Source of the DNA: Candidatus Cloacimonadota bacterium
GTDB taxonomy: Bacteria; Muiribacteriota; UBA6191
Direction: 5' to 3'
Length of the DNA stretch: 64,000 nt
Assembly: GCA_023954715.1 (NCBI GenBank)
Contig: JAGSHD010000013.1
Location: 1 to 64,000, forward strand
Part shown: positions 7,592 through 16,978 of the stretch, in pieces
Layout of the letters: each line of letters opens with the position of its first letter
How positions within the stretch are numbered: the first letter of the stretch is position 1
Position numbers and translations under genes: made by a program
Notes under the pieces: model-generated
The model's database searches: none
What the model saw: the letters and a program-made list of their open reading frames with translations, nothing else
Told to the model about the DNA's origin: nothing

Positions 7592-8914
7592 ATGAGCGAA
7601 TTAAATATGAAAGACTTGGTTTCTCTTTGTAAACGAAAAGGATTTATTTTCCAAAGTAGTGAAATATATGGTGGAATCAATGGGTTTTGGGACTATGGTC
7701 CTTATGGAGTAGAGCTTAAAAATGCATTAAAAAAGTTTTGGTGGGATGAAATGGTTCGAATGCGTGATGACGTGGTTGGACAAGATGCTTCTATCATCAT
7801 GCACCCAAAAGTTTGGGAGGCTTCTGGTCATGTAGAAGGCTTTAACGATCCTATGGTGGATTGTAAAGAGTGTAAGGCACGATTTAGAGAAGACCAGCTA
7901 GACAATAAGGTTAAATGTGAAAAGTGTGGAGGCGAGTTAACTGAAGCGAAGATGTTTAACTTGATGTTAAGCACTCAAATTGGAGCTTCACAAGATAGTA
8001 GTGCAACAGCCTATTTAAGACCAGAAACCGCACAAGCTATTTTTACTAACTTTAAGACGATTCAAAAAACCTCTAGGAAAAAAGTTCCATTCGGAATAGC
8101 TCAAATAGGAAAAGCTTTCAGAAATGAGATAACTCCTAGAAACTTTACCTTTCGTTCTAGAGAGTTTGAACAAATGGAAATGCAATACTTTGTAGATCCA
8201 GAATCAGAAACCAACCACTATGAAGAGTGGACTCAAATTCGTCGAGAGTTTTTTGAAAAAGTAGGAATCCCGAGTGAAAAAATCCGTTTTCATGAACATG
8301 GAGATGAACTAGCTCACTATGCGACAGACGCTAGAGATATTGAAGTGGAGTTTCCATTTGGTTGGCAAGAAGTAGAAGGAATTCATGATCGTGGATGTTT
8401 TGACTTAACTCAACATGAAACTTTCTCTAAAGAGGATATGAAATACTTTGATGAAGCTACAAAACGAAAATTTATTCCAAGTGTAGTTGAAACATCTATT
8501 GGAGCGGATCGATTAACTTTGGCAGTTTTATGTAGTGCTTACGATGTAGAAGACTTGACTAAAGAAGGTGGAAAGCAAGATTTAAGAACAGTACTTAGAT
8601 TTAAAGCACATATCGCTCCTGTTCAAGTTGCAGTATTGCCACTGATTAAAAAACTAGCTGATGAAACAAAAGAAGTTGAAACTTTGTTGAAAAAACATGG
8701 TTTTAGAACTGAGTTTGATGTTGCTGGGCAAATTGGCCGTAGATACAGAAGACAAGATGAAATAGGTACTCCATTTTGTGTTACTTATGACTTTGATACT
8801 AGAGATGATCATAAAGTGACAGTGAGATTTAGAGATAGTATGGACCAAGAAAGAGTTGCTATTGATGAGTTAGCAGGTTTTATCCAAAAGCTGATTGTCG
8901 AGTCAGCTAGCTAA
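7592..8914 (+). CDS. glyS: Glycyl-tRNA synthetase, dimeric (alpha2) type
   Basis: Class II synthetase charging tRNA-Gly, of the single-chain alpha2 type rather than the GlyQ/GlyS tetramer. Residues 1-70 carry the family opening (RKGFIFQSSEIYGG, WDYGPYGVELK). A four-Cys zinc-like insertion (CKEC...CEKC) lies near residues 88-112. Motif 2 is RNEITPRN, the substrate loop RSREFEQMEMQYF follows, and motif 3 is GADRLTLAVL. The anticodon-binding domain begins near residue 340 (IAPVQVAVLPL). The start at 7592 has GGAG 7 bases upstream; the frame-extending GTG at 7577 lies before that site. Monocistronic, followed by a strong terminator. Confidence 0.97.
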   Translation: MSELNMKDLVSLCKRKGFIFQSSEIYGGINGFWDYGPYGVELKNALKKFWWDEMVRMRDDVVGQDASIIMHPKVWEASGHVEGFNDPMVDCKECKARFREDQLDNKVKCEKCGGELTEAKMFNLMLSTQIGASQDSSATAYLRPETAQAIFTNFKTIQKTSRKKVPFGIAQIGKAFRNEITPRNFTFRSREFEQMEMQYFVDPESETNHYEEWTQIRREFFEKVGIPSEKIRFHEHGDELAHYATDARDIEVEFPFGWQEVEGIHDRGCFDLTQHETFSKEDMKYFDEATKRKFIPSVVETSIGADRLTLAVLCSAYDVEDLTKEGGKQDLRTVLRFKAHIAPVQVAVLPLIKKLADETKEVETLLKKHGFRTEFDVAGQIGRRYRRQDEIGTPFCVTYDFDTRDDHKVTVRFRDSMDQERVAIDELAGFIQKLIVESAS

Positions 8915-8977
8915 ATCAAGCTAAAATCAATAGTTATAAAAATATTTGTGCTTAATGTATAATTTTAGGCTCTATAG

Positions 8978-9008
8978 AAAAAACACTCAATATATTGAGT
9001 GTTTTTTT
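8978..9008. terminator. Bidirectional Rho-independent terminator
   Basis: A perfect 22-base palindrome (arms AACACTCAATA and TATTGAGTGTT, 8982-9003) is flanked by an A-run on the left and a T-run on the right. It serves both the synthetase gene and the convergent gene that ends at 9007. Confidence 0.92.
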
Positions 9009-9450
9009 ATTTGTTGGAAACTTTTACCTGTTGAAACATACTGGTTAGAGGTTGCTCTAATTGTTTGCTTTGAGCCACGCTTAATTTTCTGGGGTAGATA
9101 TTAATAGTAGGAAACTTTTTACGCGGGATTTTAGTAAACATGGCTAAGAGCTCTTCGTTTGGACTATCGTCCCAGCAGGTGATAAATAGATGAGTGAACT
9201 CTTTATGAAACTTAAGTTTACTCTTTTTAAGGATTGCCTTTTGTAGTCCTTGCTTTAGCTTACTTAAAAGATGCTGCTCGTAAACAGTTTTATCTGCAAT
9301 ATATGATGATCCTCTAATCTGTAACTTTAAGCTGAGTTGAGCTCGCTTTTTTGTTTCTCTGATATTGACTTTTGCTTGTAATATCTTTAGATCATCACTA
9401 AATGAAGTAAATGTACAAAGAAACATATATATAAAAATAGACTTTTTCAT
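9007..9450 (-). CDS. Small secreted protein of unknown function
   Basis: A 147-residue protein with an N-terminal signal peptide (KKSIFIYMFLCTFTSFSDD). The mature part is beta-rich and basic, with one Cys (FITCWDDSP) and no motif I recognise. I use the ATG at 9450 rather than an upstream TTG, because the ATG directly precedes the Lys-Lys of the signal. It is downstream of, and on the same strand as, the two large TPR genes, with a gap of about 70 bases, and could act with them in the envelope. Its stop sits in the shared terminator. Confidence 0.65.
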   Translation of the reverse strand: MKKSIFIYMFLCTFTSFSDDLKILQAKVNIRETKKRAQLSLKLQIRGSSYIADKTVYEQHLLSKLKQGLQKAILKKSKLKFHKEFTHLFITCWDDSPNEELLAMFTKIPRKKFPTINIYPRKLSVAQSKQLEQPLTSMFQQVKVSNK

Positions 9451-9521
9451 AGTCAAATTTTCGACGAGATATATACATTTATTTACAGATCAAGTGAATT
9501 TATGTAATAAAAGCTAATTAT

Positions 9522-12263
9522 TTAGTTGGGTAAATTGATCTCTTCTATTTTTTGAAATGTATCTTTAAATGACACGTCATTTTTGGCTATAATTTGATAG
9601 AGGTCTAGTGCTTTTTGACTTTCACCTTGCGATTTGTAATGTTCTGCCATATCGTATAGGTTTTCTAAGTCAAAATGAGTCAATTTGCCAAGAAGTGTAA
9701 CTTGGTTTAACAGGTATTCTGCTTCACTCCAAGACTCTTCTCCTATTTCCATACGAATCAAATGCATTGATGCTGAAAATCCAAGATTATCATCTTTGAT
9801 GACTTTTTGAAACTCTATTTTAGCCTCGGTATACTTAGCTTCTTCCATGTATTTTTTACCCAAGTCAAAAAATGATTTAAGCTGTTGATCGTTTTGAGTT
9901 TGTTTAATGGCATTGTTTTTTGGTGACTTAGATGTGCTTTTATAATTGGTCTCAACTAAGAGTAACATTTTTTGAACTACTGGGCTGTGGTTATAATCTA
10001 AACTTAAGAGTTGATAATAGTCGTTCATCTCATCTTTCATTCCGAGCTCATTAAAAGCCTGAATTAAATGAGTATGAACTTCTGGTATATCAGGGTTTGT
10101 ATTGATTAGCTTTTTAGCAATTTTAACAATTTCTATGTACTCTTGTGCTTTTAGTAAAGATTTTAAGTATTGAGTATTAACTAAAATATTATTAGGGTGC
10201 ATTTCTAGGTAGCGTTTATAGATATCTATAGAAGACTGATCCGTATTGTCTCTTTTTAGAAAGATTTCTACTAGATCGATTAGAGCTTGTTGATTATAGG
10301 CATCGATTTTAAGTATGGCGTGTGCTACTGACTCTGTGAGTTTACCAAACTGTTTAGCGGCTTTCAGTGTCTTGATAAAGACTCGTAAAAACTCGATTTC
10401 AGGTTTTTTGGTCTTTTTAAATAATAGGGTATAGCTTTCAATACACTCTTCGTTCGTGTTTTCCTGTTTTGCATAAATTTTACCAAGTAGTAAAACAGCT
10501 TTTTTGTTTTCTTTGTTTCTACTGATAAGTGCTTTTGCCTGACGCTCAGCAAAGCTGTATTGTTGGGCTTTGTATAAACCTGTGGCCTTCATGTATTGAA
10601 ATTTTTGAATTTCTTCAGGAGTTAATTCAGTGAGTAACAAGGCATCGATTTTCTCAATCATTTCAAGCCATTTTGATTCACTATATAAATTATTTACTAG
10701 TTCAATTGCATTTTTACGTCCACTAACTTTGGTTCGTCTATAGCCCTTAACTGAGATATATGTAAAAGTTAAAACAGCCCAAAGTATTATAATAATTAAA
10801 CCGATCCACCAATAATGAATCACATATAATTTAATTTGGAGTTTAGAAATTCCTTCTTTAGAAAGTAGCATTTTTCTATTGATTGATACTCCAGATTTGA
10901 ATGTTTCAAAGGCTTCTGCAGATTTACCTTGGAAGTCTTGAGATAACAATAGTAAATAAAGTACTTCGATATCTTTAGGTTCTTTTCGTAGCCAACTTTG
11001 ATAGTGTTTTTCAGCTTGGGCATAATTTTTTGTAGTAAAAGCGATTCGACCTAAATAATCATCAAAACTATGTCTTTGATACAGCTTAAAATAGATTCTG
11101 GGGTCTAGTTTATTAAAGATCTCTTTAGATTTAGTATAGTTTTGAGGGTTCTTTGCTCCTTTTTTAAAGAAGCTACGAGCTCTTAGAAAGTCGTACTCAA
11201 AATCAGCATAGGATTTAGCTTGAAGTGCCTTTTCTTTGAAGTCTGGCTCATTGGGGTGATTTTCAGACAATAATTGATAAATTTTATAGGCAAGCTCCCA
11301 ATTTTTTTCTGCAAAGTTATTTGCAGCAGAAGCTGTCATGTTTTCTTTTTCGTTGACTGCATCATTATTGACTTCAGGAAGAGGAACATAAACAGCTTTT
11401 GTTGTTTTTTCGGCCTTTTTTACAGATACTTTTGGCTTTACTATGATTAGATGTTTTTGTTTATCAATGAGATTTTTAAGAATATTAGCTTCTAGGTCAC
11501 GGACATTCACATTATTAGCTACAACGATATCTTTGGGTTTTTCTTCTGTTTGAATTTTTTGGTCTAATGACTTGATAAAGTCAGCATTGGTATTGCTGAT
11601 GACTTGGGTCTCTTGTTGTCTTCGAGGAGGAGCCGCTTCATGGTTGAGTTTGAAGTATACTTTTTCATAATGCTTAAAAATAGTAGGAGAGTTTGCATTT
11701 AGGCTTAAAGCCTTTTTGATGGCCACCATAGCTTGTTGGATCTCACCTTGTTTATAGTGGTAAGAGGCCAAATCATCCCATCCAAAGGCGTAGTCAGGAT
11801 GCTGCTTAATTAAAGCATCGATATGGCTTTTAGCTTTACTAAATTGTTTGGCATTAAGAGCTAAGTAAATTAAAAAAGTTTTGGCTTCTGGTGATGAATT
11901 AAATTGAAGTGTTTTGGAGTTTCTTAATTGTCTTAGAGACTCTTTAAATAGGTTTACTGTGTCTTCGTACTTTTTATTGAGTGAGAGAGTTTCTCGAAAG
12001 TATTTAAAAGCATTTAGATGATCTTTTTGCACAAAATATAGTTTTGCGAGCTTATAAGTGGACTCAATATCTTCGGAGTTTTCTAGGAGGGATTTTTTAA
12101 AGTACTCTTCTGCTTTTTGATAGTTTTTACTTTGAAAATATTTTTGAGCTAATAAAGCAAAAGGGGATTGCTTTGTTTTTGCTATAGCGGAGTGACTACT
12201 AGAACACTGTGCAAAAATTAAAAAAACGAATAGAAAAAAGTGTTTAGAAATATCCAAATACAT
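9522..12263 (-). CDS. Large TPR protein with signal peptide and central membrane span
   Basis: A 913-residue protein. A signal sequence (about residues 1-26) leads into TPR units (residues 35-215), a Lys-rich linker and more TPR (about 315-460). A single membrane span lies near residues 478-500 (WWIGLIIIILWAVLTFTYI), followed by a basic stretch (KGYRRTKVSGRK) and a second long TPR array to the C-terminus. The basic residues after the span suggest that the C-terminal array is cytoplasmic and the N-terminal one extracytoplasmic. AAGGA precedes the ATG. It follows a similarly built TPR gene by 95 bases. Protein-protein scaffolding is the likely role; partners are unknown. Confidence 0.85.
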   Translation of the reverse strand: MYLDISKHFFLFVFLIFAQCSSSHSAIAKTKQSPFALLAQKYFQSKNYQKAEEYFKKSLLENSEDIESTYKLAKLYFVQKDHLNAFKYFRETLSLNKKYEDTVNLFKESLRQLRNSKTLQFNSSPEAKTFLIYLALNAKQFSKAKSHIDALIKQHPDYAFGWDDLASYHYKQGEIQQAMVAIKKALSLNANSPTIFKHYEKVYFKLNHEAAPPRRQQETQVISNTNADFIKSLDQKIQTEEKPKDIVVANNVNVRDLEANILKNLIDKQKHLIIVKPKVSVKKAEKTTKAVYVPLPEVNNDAVNEKENMTASAANNFAEKNWELAYKIYQLLSENHPNEPDFKEKALQAKSYADFEYDFLRARSFFKKGAKNPQNYTKSKEIFNKLDPRIYFKLYQRHSFDDYLGRIAFTTKNYAQAEKHYQSWLRKEPKDIEVLYLLLLSQDFQGKSAEAFETFKSGVSINRKMLLSKEGISKLQIKLYVIHYWWIGLIIIILWAVLTFTYISVKGYRRTKVSGRKNAIELVNNLYSESKWLEMIEKIDALLLTELTPEEIQKFQYMKATGLYKAQQYSFAERQAKALISRNKENKKAVLLLGKIYAKQENTNEECIESYTLLFKKTKKPEIEFLRVFIKTLKAAKQFGKLTESVAHAILKIDAYNQQALIDLVEIFLKRDNTDQSSIDIYKRYLEMHPNNILVNTQYLKSLLKAQEYIEIVKIAKKLINTNPDIPEVHTHLIQAFNELGMKDEMNDYYQLLSLDYNHSPVVQKMLLLVETNYKSTSKSPKNNAIKQTQNDQQLKSFFDLGKKYMEEAKYTEAKIEFQKVIKDDNLGFSASMHLIRMEIGEESWSEAEYLLNQVTLLGKLTHFDLENLYDMAEHYKSQGESQKALDLYQIIAKNDVSFKDTFQKIEEINLPN

Positions 12264-12358
12264 ATTTATCCTTGCTAGAAGAGAGTCTTGATGAATGATA
12301 AGGTGAGTTTACAATAAACTGGAAAGAAAAAAAATTAATGGAGAGTGTTTGGCTCATC

Positions 12359-14752
12359 CTAACTACTTTGTCCGTCTTGAATAGCCATTCGAATTTTGTT
12401 ACTAGCCTGCTGTAAAACGGTACTATTAGGGTACACTTCAAGTAAAGATTGATAAATAGGAGTGAGTTCAGCAATATTACCCATTTTTTCATAGGCACTA
12501 TATAACAAAACATGTAGCTTTTTTTCAGTAACATTTAAGTTAATGACTTCTTCACATAAAGAGATGCAGTCTTCAATCTTTCTTTTTGACAAATAGTATT
12601 CAGCTAGTTGCAATCGTGATCGAGTATCTTTGGCATCATGTTCAACCTGTGCCTTTAAAAGCTCTACCATTTGAGGAGAAATACGAGTGGTATCTTTAAG
12701 GTGCTTTAATAAAAGTTGTCGACACTCTGTATGGGCCGGATACAATCTGCTAAACTCTAAAAAAATTGGGTCGTACTTTTTACCATCGATTTCTTGATCA
12801 AAGCACTTTTTTCCGACATAAGTTACAAAGTCATCTGTAGCGTACTCTGAACCTATCACGGCAAGACAAAACTGTATAGTATAAGAATCAATTTTTTCGA
12901 TGGCATAAAAAGAGCGACCCAAACTAATCATTACTTGTTTATGATTCTTTTGAGTTTTCAAAAATTGCGTACCATGATTTATTGCTGTGTTGTAATCTCC
13001 GACTTCAACAAATGCCCGAATAAAAGTGGGAGTTAAGCTCATAGACTCTAAAATAGAAATATCAACATATAGGGACTCAGGATACAAACCAACAATTTTG
13101 TCAAATTGCTGGTTTTCTAGATACTTATCCATTTTACGCAAAAACTTGGCTTTATGTCGTAGTCCTTTTGTTTTGATAAACCAGACAATAATAATTAATA
13201 AAGCGATGCCACCTAACAAAGCAATTACAAAAGGGGTGTACTTTTCTCTCTGAAACCTCCTCAATTTTGATTTACTGTCTAAATAGCTTGAATCCACATC
13301 AACTGCCCGAGATAAAAAGTCGATGGCTTGATCTAAGGCTTGGGTATCACCTGGTTTTTCGTAATATGTAGACGCTCCTAGAATATATAAAACTTCATTG
13401 TTACGGGGTTGAGAAACTAAAATTTTATTGGCATGTTTAATGGCTGCAGAATAATTTTTACTTTGGTAATATGCGTCAGTTAATAAAAAATCGATCCCTT
13501 CATAATAGTAATTATTTTTAAGAACTTCTTTTAATATATCTGCTGCTTGAGCAAACTTTTGCTCTGAATGTAGCTTTTTAGCATTTTGAAATTTTTTAAG
13601 GTATTTTAAGCCGTTTATTGAATCTTTTAACTTTTGTTGAATACGACTATTTTTTGGCTTTAATTTGAGGGCTTCTTCATATTTTTCGATGGCTTCAGTA
13701 AACTCTTTGGATTCAAAATAGTTATCTGCTTGCTTAGTCAATTTGATAAATTGATTTTCTAAGTTGGCTGTTTTGTTTTGTTTGTTTTCACTCAAAACCA
13801 TGTTTTCGGTGATTTGTTTTTTGGTTCTTTCTAGGAGAGACTTTGCTTTGAAGTTTTTTTCATAAAGTGTGATTGCCCACTTTAATGGTTTAAGAGCTTT
13901 TGTTAACTCTTGTTTTGCTATTAAGTCTTCGGCTTCTTTTGTGTAAGCAAAGGATTTTTTGGCAGCCTTAACAGAAGATAGTGCATCTTTAATCTCTTGA
14001 GAATCAGGGGCAACAGCTTGTGCCATTTCAAATTGTTTTTTGGCATCATCAAATTGTTTTGAGATTAGAAGCTCAGTCCCTTTATCAAAGTGGACTTTGT
14101 ATCTTTTTCTAAGTCGTGTTCTTAGCTTATCAAAAAGAGATTTAGCGGCTTTAAAATTACTCTCATATTTTAAAGAAAGTTGAGCGAACTTAAGGGCATT
14201 TGTATTATCTTTTTTTTCGTTGAGATATGCTAGTGATACATAGTAATAAATGAAAGAAGTATTTTGCTTAGAATTAGAGCGATATGATGAGAAGTAATCG
14301 TTTGACTTTACCTTTTGATAAACTTCTAGAATTGACTCATAATCTACTCTGTTATGGGCTTGTTTGATCATATAATAAACAATGTCAGGGTGATATAATT
14401 TTTTGTTGTATGCATCTTCGTAAATAGCTTTATGTTGTGAATAGGGTAGACTCTTTTTTAGTTTAGCTAATAGCTCAGAAAAACGAAAACTAAGGTCTTT
14501 ATGGTCTGACTTATTTTGGATTGCTTTAAAAAAATATTTTAAGGCTTTTTGGTTTTCGTTACTTTTTTGTAAAATACGAGCTAGATAAAAGTAGGAGTTA
14601 CCCAGTTGTTCGTTTTTTTCTATGGCTTTATGAAAGGCTTGAGCTGCATCACGGACTCGATTGAGTTGATACATTTCAAGGCCTTTCTCAAAAGAAGCCC
14701 AATTGTTAAAAGAAAACAAGAATAAGAATAAGGTGCAAATAAAAAGCTTCAT
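12359..14752 (-). CDS. Large TPR protein with signal peptide and central membrane span (partner of 9522-12263)
   Basis: A 797-residue protein with the same plan as its downstream neighbour. A signal peptide (KLFICTLFLFLFSFNNWAS) is followed by TPR units from about residue 20 to 490. A membrane span lies near 507-527 (FVIALLGGIALLIIIVWFI), then a basic stop-transfer segment (KTKGLRHKAKFLRK) and another helical-repeat array to the C-terminus. GAGGAAAA sits right before the ATG. The shared architecture suggests ancient duplication or a matched pair. A role linking extracytoplasmic and cytoplasmic complexes is inferred; no enzymatic motif is seen. Confidence 0.85.
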   Translation of the reverse strand: MKLFICTLFLFLFSFNNWASFEKGLEMYQLNRVRDAAQAFHKAIEKNEQLGNSYFYLARILQKSNENQKALKYFFKAIQNKSDHKDLSFRFSELLAKLKKSLPYSQHKAIYEDAYNKKLYHPDIVYYMIKQAHNRVDYESILEVYQKVKSNDYFSSYRSNSKQNTSFIYYYVSLAYLNEKKDNTNALKFAQLSLKYESNFKAAKSLFDKLRTRLRKRYKVHFDKGTELLISKQFDDAKKQFEMAQAVAPDSQEIKDALSSVKAAKKSFAYTKEAEDLIAKQELTKALKPLKWAITLYEKNFKAKSLLERTKKQITENMVLSENKQNKTANLENQFIKLTKQADNYFESKEFTEAIEKYEEALKLKPKNSRIQQKLKDSINGLKYLKKFQNAKKLHSEQKFAQAADILKEVLKNNYYYEGIDFLLTDAYYQSKNYSAAIKHANKILVSQPRNNEVLYILGASTYYEKPGDTQALDQAIDFLSRAVDVDSSYLDSKSKLRRFQREKYTPFVIALLGGIALLIIIVWFIKTKGLRHKAKFLRKMDKYLENQQFDKIVGLYPESLYVDISILESMSLTPTFIRAFVEVGDYNTAINHGTQFLKTQKNHKQVMISLGRSFYAIEKIDSYTIQFCLAVIGSEYATDDFVTYVGKKCFDQEIDGKKYDPIFLEFSRLYPAHTECRQLLLKHLKDTTRISPQMVELLKAQVEHDAKDTRSRLQLAEYYLSKRKIEDCISLCEEVINLNVTEKKLHVLLYSAYEKMGNIAELTPIYQSLLEVYPNSTVLQQASNKIRMAIQDGQSS

Positions 14753-14913
14753 TTTTCCTCAGCTATATATTTAGTCAGAAAATGCCACATGAAATATTAA
14801 AGTTAATTAAGAAAAGAGTCTGTAGCTCCACCAACCATTGGTTTTGTGAATATTTTATTAGTGAATTGAATGTGTACAGGATATCATTTTTCCTATAAAA
14901 AAACATTTTTCAT

Positions 14914-15759
14914 TTATAGAAGAATCTTTCCGTCATTAAACTGAAAGCCTAGTTTAGATTTATCGTTGAAATTCATGAGTTGATGCATGTCTAGGCCAAA
15001 CTTTCCGATGCGATGAGGGCTTAAGCCATTTCCATGAAAATCGCTCCCACCCGTAACCAACTTTTGCCATTGTTTACAGAGTCTTCGAAAGTACAATCTT
15101 TGTTTTCTGTTATGAGAATAATGATAAACCTCTAAGCCATGTACCCCAAGCTGAAACATTTCTTCTATGAGTTTGTCTTCTAAGAAAAATTGAAAACCAG
15201 GGTGAGCAATTATGAATATTAAATCAGGTGATTGAGATAATACGCTTAATATTCTTTGTAAGTCAGGAAAACAATCATAAGAAAGCTCAGGAAACTCGTT
15301 GTGCTTTAAAATTGTGTAGTATGCTTTCGAACGGCTTTCTGCGTAGGAGTTTTCAACTAAAATGTCAGCGATCTCGGCACTAGTCGTGATGTCCTTTTTT
15401 TCATCATAATGTAGTGTATAACCCATTGATTTTAGCTTAGCTAAAATATTTTGGATTCTAATTTTGCGGGCGTTTTGAAGCTCTTGCAAAATCTGATTTA
15501 AATATGGATCATCAACTTTAAAATTATAAACGAGTAAATGGACTGAATGAGATTTAAATCGAGTTGTGATCTCTACTCCGTTTAAGAGTTTTTCTTTTAT
15601 GTCATCACTGAGGTCTTGTTTATAAAAATCGATGTTATCGTGATCGGTTACTGAAAATAACTTTAGATCAGACCTAGAAACACTTTTACAAATTTCTTGC
15701 CAGGAGTATTGCCCATCAGAAAAGGTGCTATGCATGTGGAGATCAGCTTTAGTGGACAT
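14914..15759 (-). CDS. PHP-domain phosphoesterase (TrpH/YciV-like)
   Basis: A 281-residue metal-dependent phosphoesterase. PHP motifs are in order: HMHSTFSDG (residues 7-15), SVTDHDN (about 36-42), the glutamate in GVEITTR, IIAHPGF (about 178-184), EVYHYSH and GGSDFHG near residue 237. The family includes enzymes that hydrolyse 3',5'-nucleoside bisphosphates or 5'-RNA ends; the substrate here is not known. It starts 2 bases after the preceding gene in a tight minus-strand operon and is the last gene of that operon. Confidence 0.88.
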   Translation of the reverse strand: MSTKADLHMHSTFSDGQYSWQEICKSVSRSDLKLFSVTDHDNIDFYKQDLSDDIKEKLLNGVEITTRFKSHSVHLLVYNFKVDDPYLNQILQELQNARKIRIQNILAKLKSMGYTLHYDEKKDITTSAEIADILVENSYAESRSKAYYTILKHNEFPELSYDCFPDLQRILSVLSQSPDLIFIIAHPGFQFFLEDKLIEEMFQLGVHGLEVYHYSHNRKQRLYFRRLCKQWQKLVTGGSDFHGNGLSPHRIGKFGLDMHQLMNFNDKSKLGFQFNDGKILL

Positions 15760-15761
15760 AA

Positions 15762-16865
15762 TTATCTTTCAAATAATGGACTTGGCCATGATTCATCATT
15801 GACATGTTTGGGAGTTAAAAAGTAATGAGCAAACTTATTTCTTTTGGAGTTTTGTATTTGTTGGTCACTGATTTGTTTACTATATTTTTGAACTTGGTTT
15901 AATGTTGGCTTGGATAATAAATTGCGCTTTGATTTTCTACTCCAAACATGAATTTTGTCCATTAAGTTTAATAAATGGCTACTATCTTGTTGTGAAGATT
16001 GAGAAACTTCAAGATAATTGAGTAGGTGGTTGATACTTTGCTCTGGATCTAAGGTCAAGCAAGTCTCTAATGCTTGGTCAAAAAAACTAATTTCTTCTTG
16101 AGCAATCAAGTCGATCAACATTTCTACAGAGTTTTTATGAATACAAGCGTTGAGTGCTAGTAGGCATAAGTCTTGGTTTCTTGACTTTAACATTCGATGT
16201 AGATGATTTAAAACTCTTTCGTCTGCCACTATTTCTTTTGAGGCAATTAGAGGAGCTTTTAATATTTCTTCGTCATCACTGGTGAAAGCCAGTAAGAGCA
16301 TGGTGTTTCCGAGTTTCCATAATCCGGCATAACATGCTGCCACTATTTGTTGGTTTGGGTTCTTGATATTGTCTTTAAATGTTTTTTCATCTTGAGCCAA
16401 AGGTGTTTTTGACAGCATATGAAATGTATTTATAGATACTTCTTTTGACTTAGAGAATAGGTATCTTTTAACAAAATGATCCGGAAGTAAAAACCGGTAT
16501 TGACCAAGTAAGGAGATTAGTTTGGCTTGCAAGATAGTATCAGCTTCACTAACTTTTAAAAGAATCAGTTTCAAGAGGGTTTTGTCCCAAGTAAATGATG
16601 ATAGTAAATGCAAAAACTCTTGAGAGTAATTTTCGTGAACTTCTAGGTGCTCTAATATAATCTGGTTTTTAATAGAGTCATCAAAGAGTTGAGTATATTT
16701 GTATAAATGATTTAAAAATTGATCGTCTTTATAAGTATAAAGTAGTTGGAGCTTTTGAAATGCAATTTGATGTTTTGCTAAAAAGAGTTGTTGTAGAGCA
16801 TAAACTTTAAGATCATGGCTCTCTTGCTCAAGAAGTAAATTATAGTCATTTATTAAATGGTTCAT
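15762..16865 (-). CDS. Helical-repeat (HEAT-like) protein of unknown function
   Basis: A 367-residue all-helical protein rich in Leu, with units that look like HEAT repeats (for example SIDKEV-type turns such as NPNQQIVAACYAGLWKLGN near residue 170). No signal peptide or membrane span is present. Its ATG overlaps the stop of the 38-residue membrane protein in an ATGA arrangement, and the PHP gene begins 2 bases after its stop, so it is translationally coupled on both sides. It may be a scaffold for the actin-like and membrane components encoded just upstream. No confident family. Confidence 0.7.
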   Translation of the reverse strand: MNHLINDYNLLLEQESHDLKVYALQQLFLAKHQIAFQKLQLLYTYKDDQFLNHLYKYTQLFDDSIKNQIILEHLEVHENYSQEFLHLLSSFTWDKTLLKLILLKVSEADTILQAKLISLLGQYRFLLPDHFVKRYLFSKSKEVSINTFHMLSKTPLAQDEKTFKDNIKNPNQQIVAACYAGLWKLGNTMLLLAFTSDDEEILKAPLIASKEIVADERVLNHLHRMLKSRNQDLCLLALNACIHKNSVEMLIDLIAQEEISFFDQALETCLTLDPEQSINHLLNYLEVSQSSQQDSSHLLNLMDKIHVWSRKSKRNLLSKPTLNQVQKYSKQISDQQIQNSKRNKFAHYFLTPKHVNDESWPSPLFER

Positions 16866-16978
16866 AGAAACTTGTAACCTACAGCAAACAAAATGATAGA
16901 GACAACAATAAGGCCAATTGCCAGTTTTTTCTTTTTTTGAGAGTTGTGCTCCTTGTTAAAGTTGTTATGCAAGTCCAT
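16862..16978 (-). CDS. 38-residue single-span membrane protein
   Basis: A small gene read from the ATG at 16978 to a TGA at 16862-16864. The product has a polar, basic N-terminus (about 18 residues with a KKKK run) and one hydrophobic span (LAIGLIVVSIILFAVGY). A strong Shine-Dalgarno (GGAG, 5-6 bases before ATG) supports it. It starts 14 bases inside the end of the actin-like gene and its stop overlaps the next ATG, so it lies in a chain of coupled genes. By the positive-inside rule the N-terminus is cytoplasmic. Function unknown; a membrane tether for the neighbours is a guess. Confidence 0.75.
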   Translation of the reverse strand: MDLHNNFNKEHNSQKKKKLAIGLIVVSIILFAVGYKFL

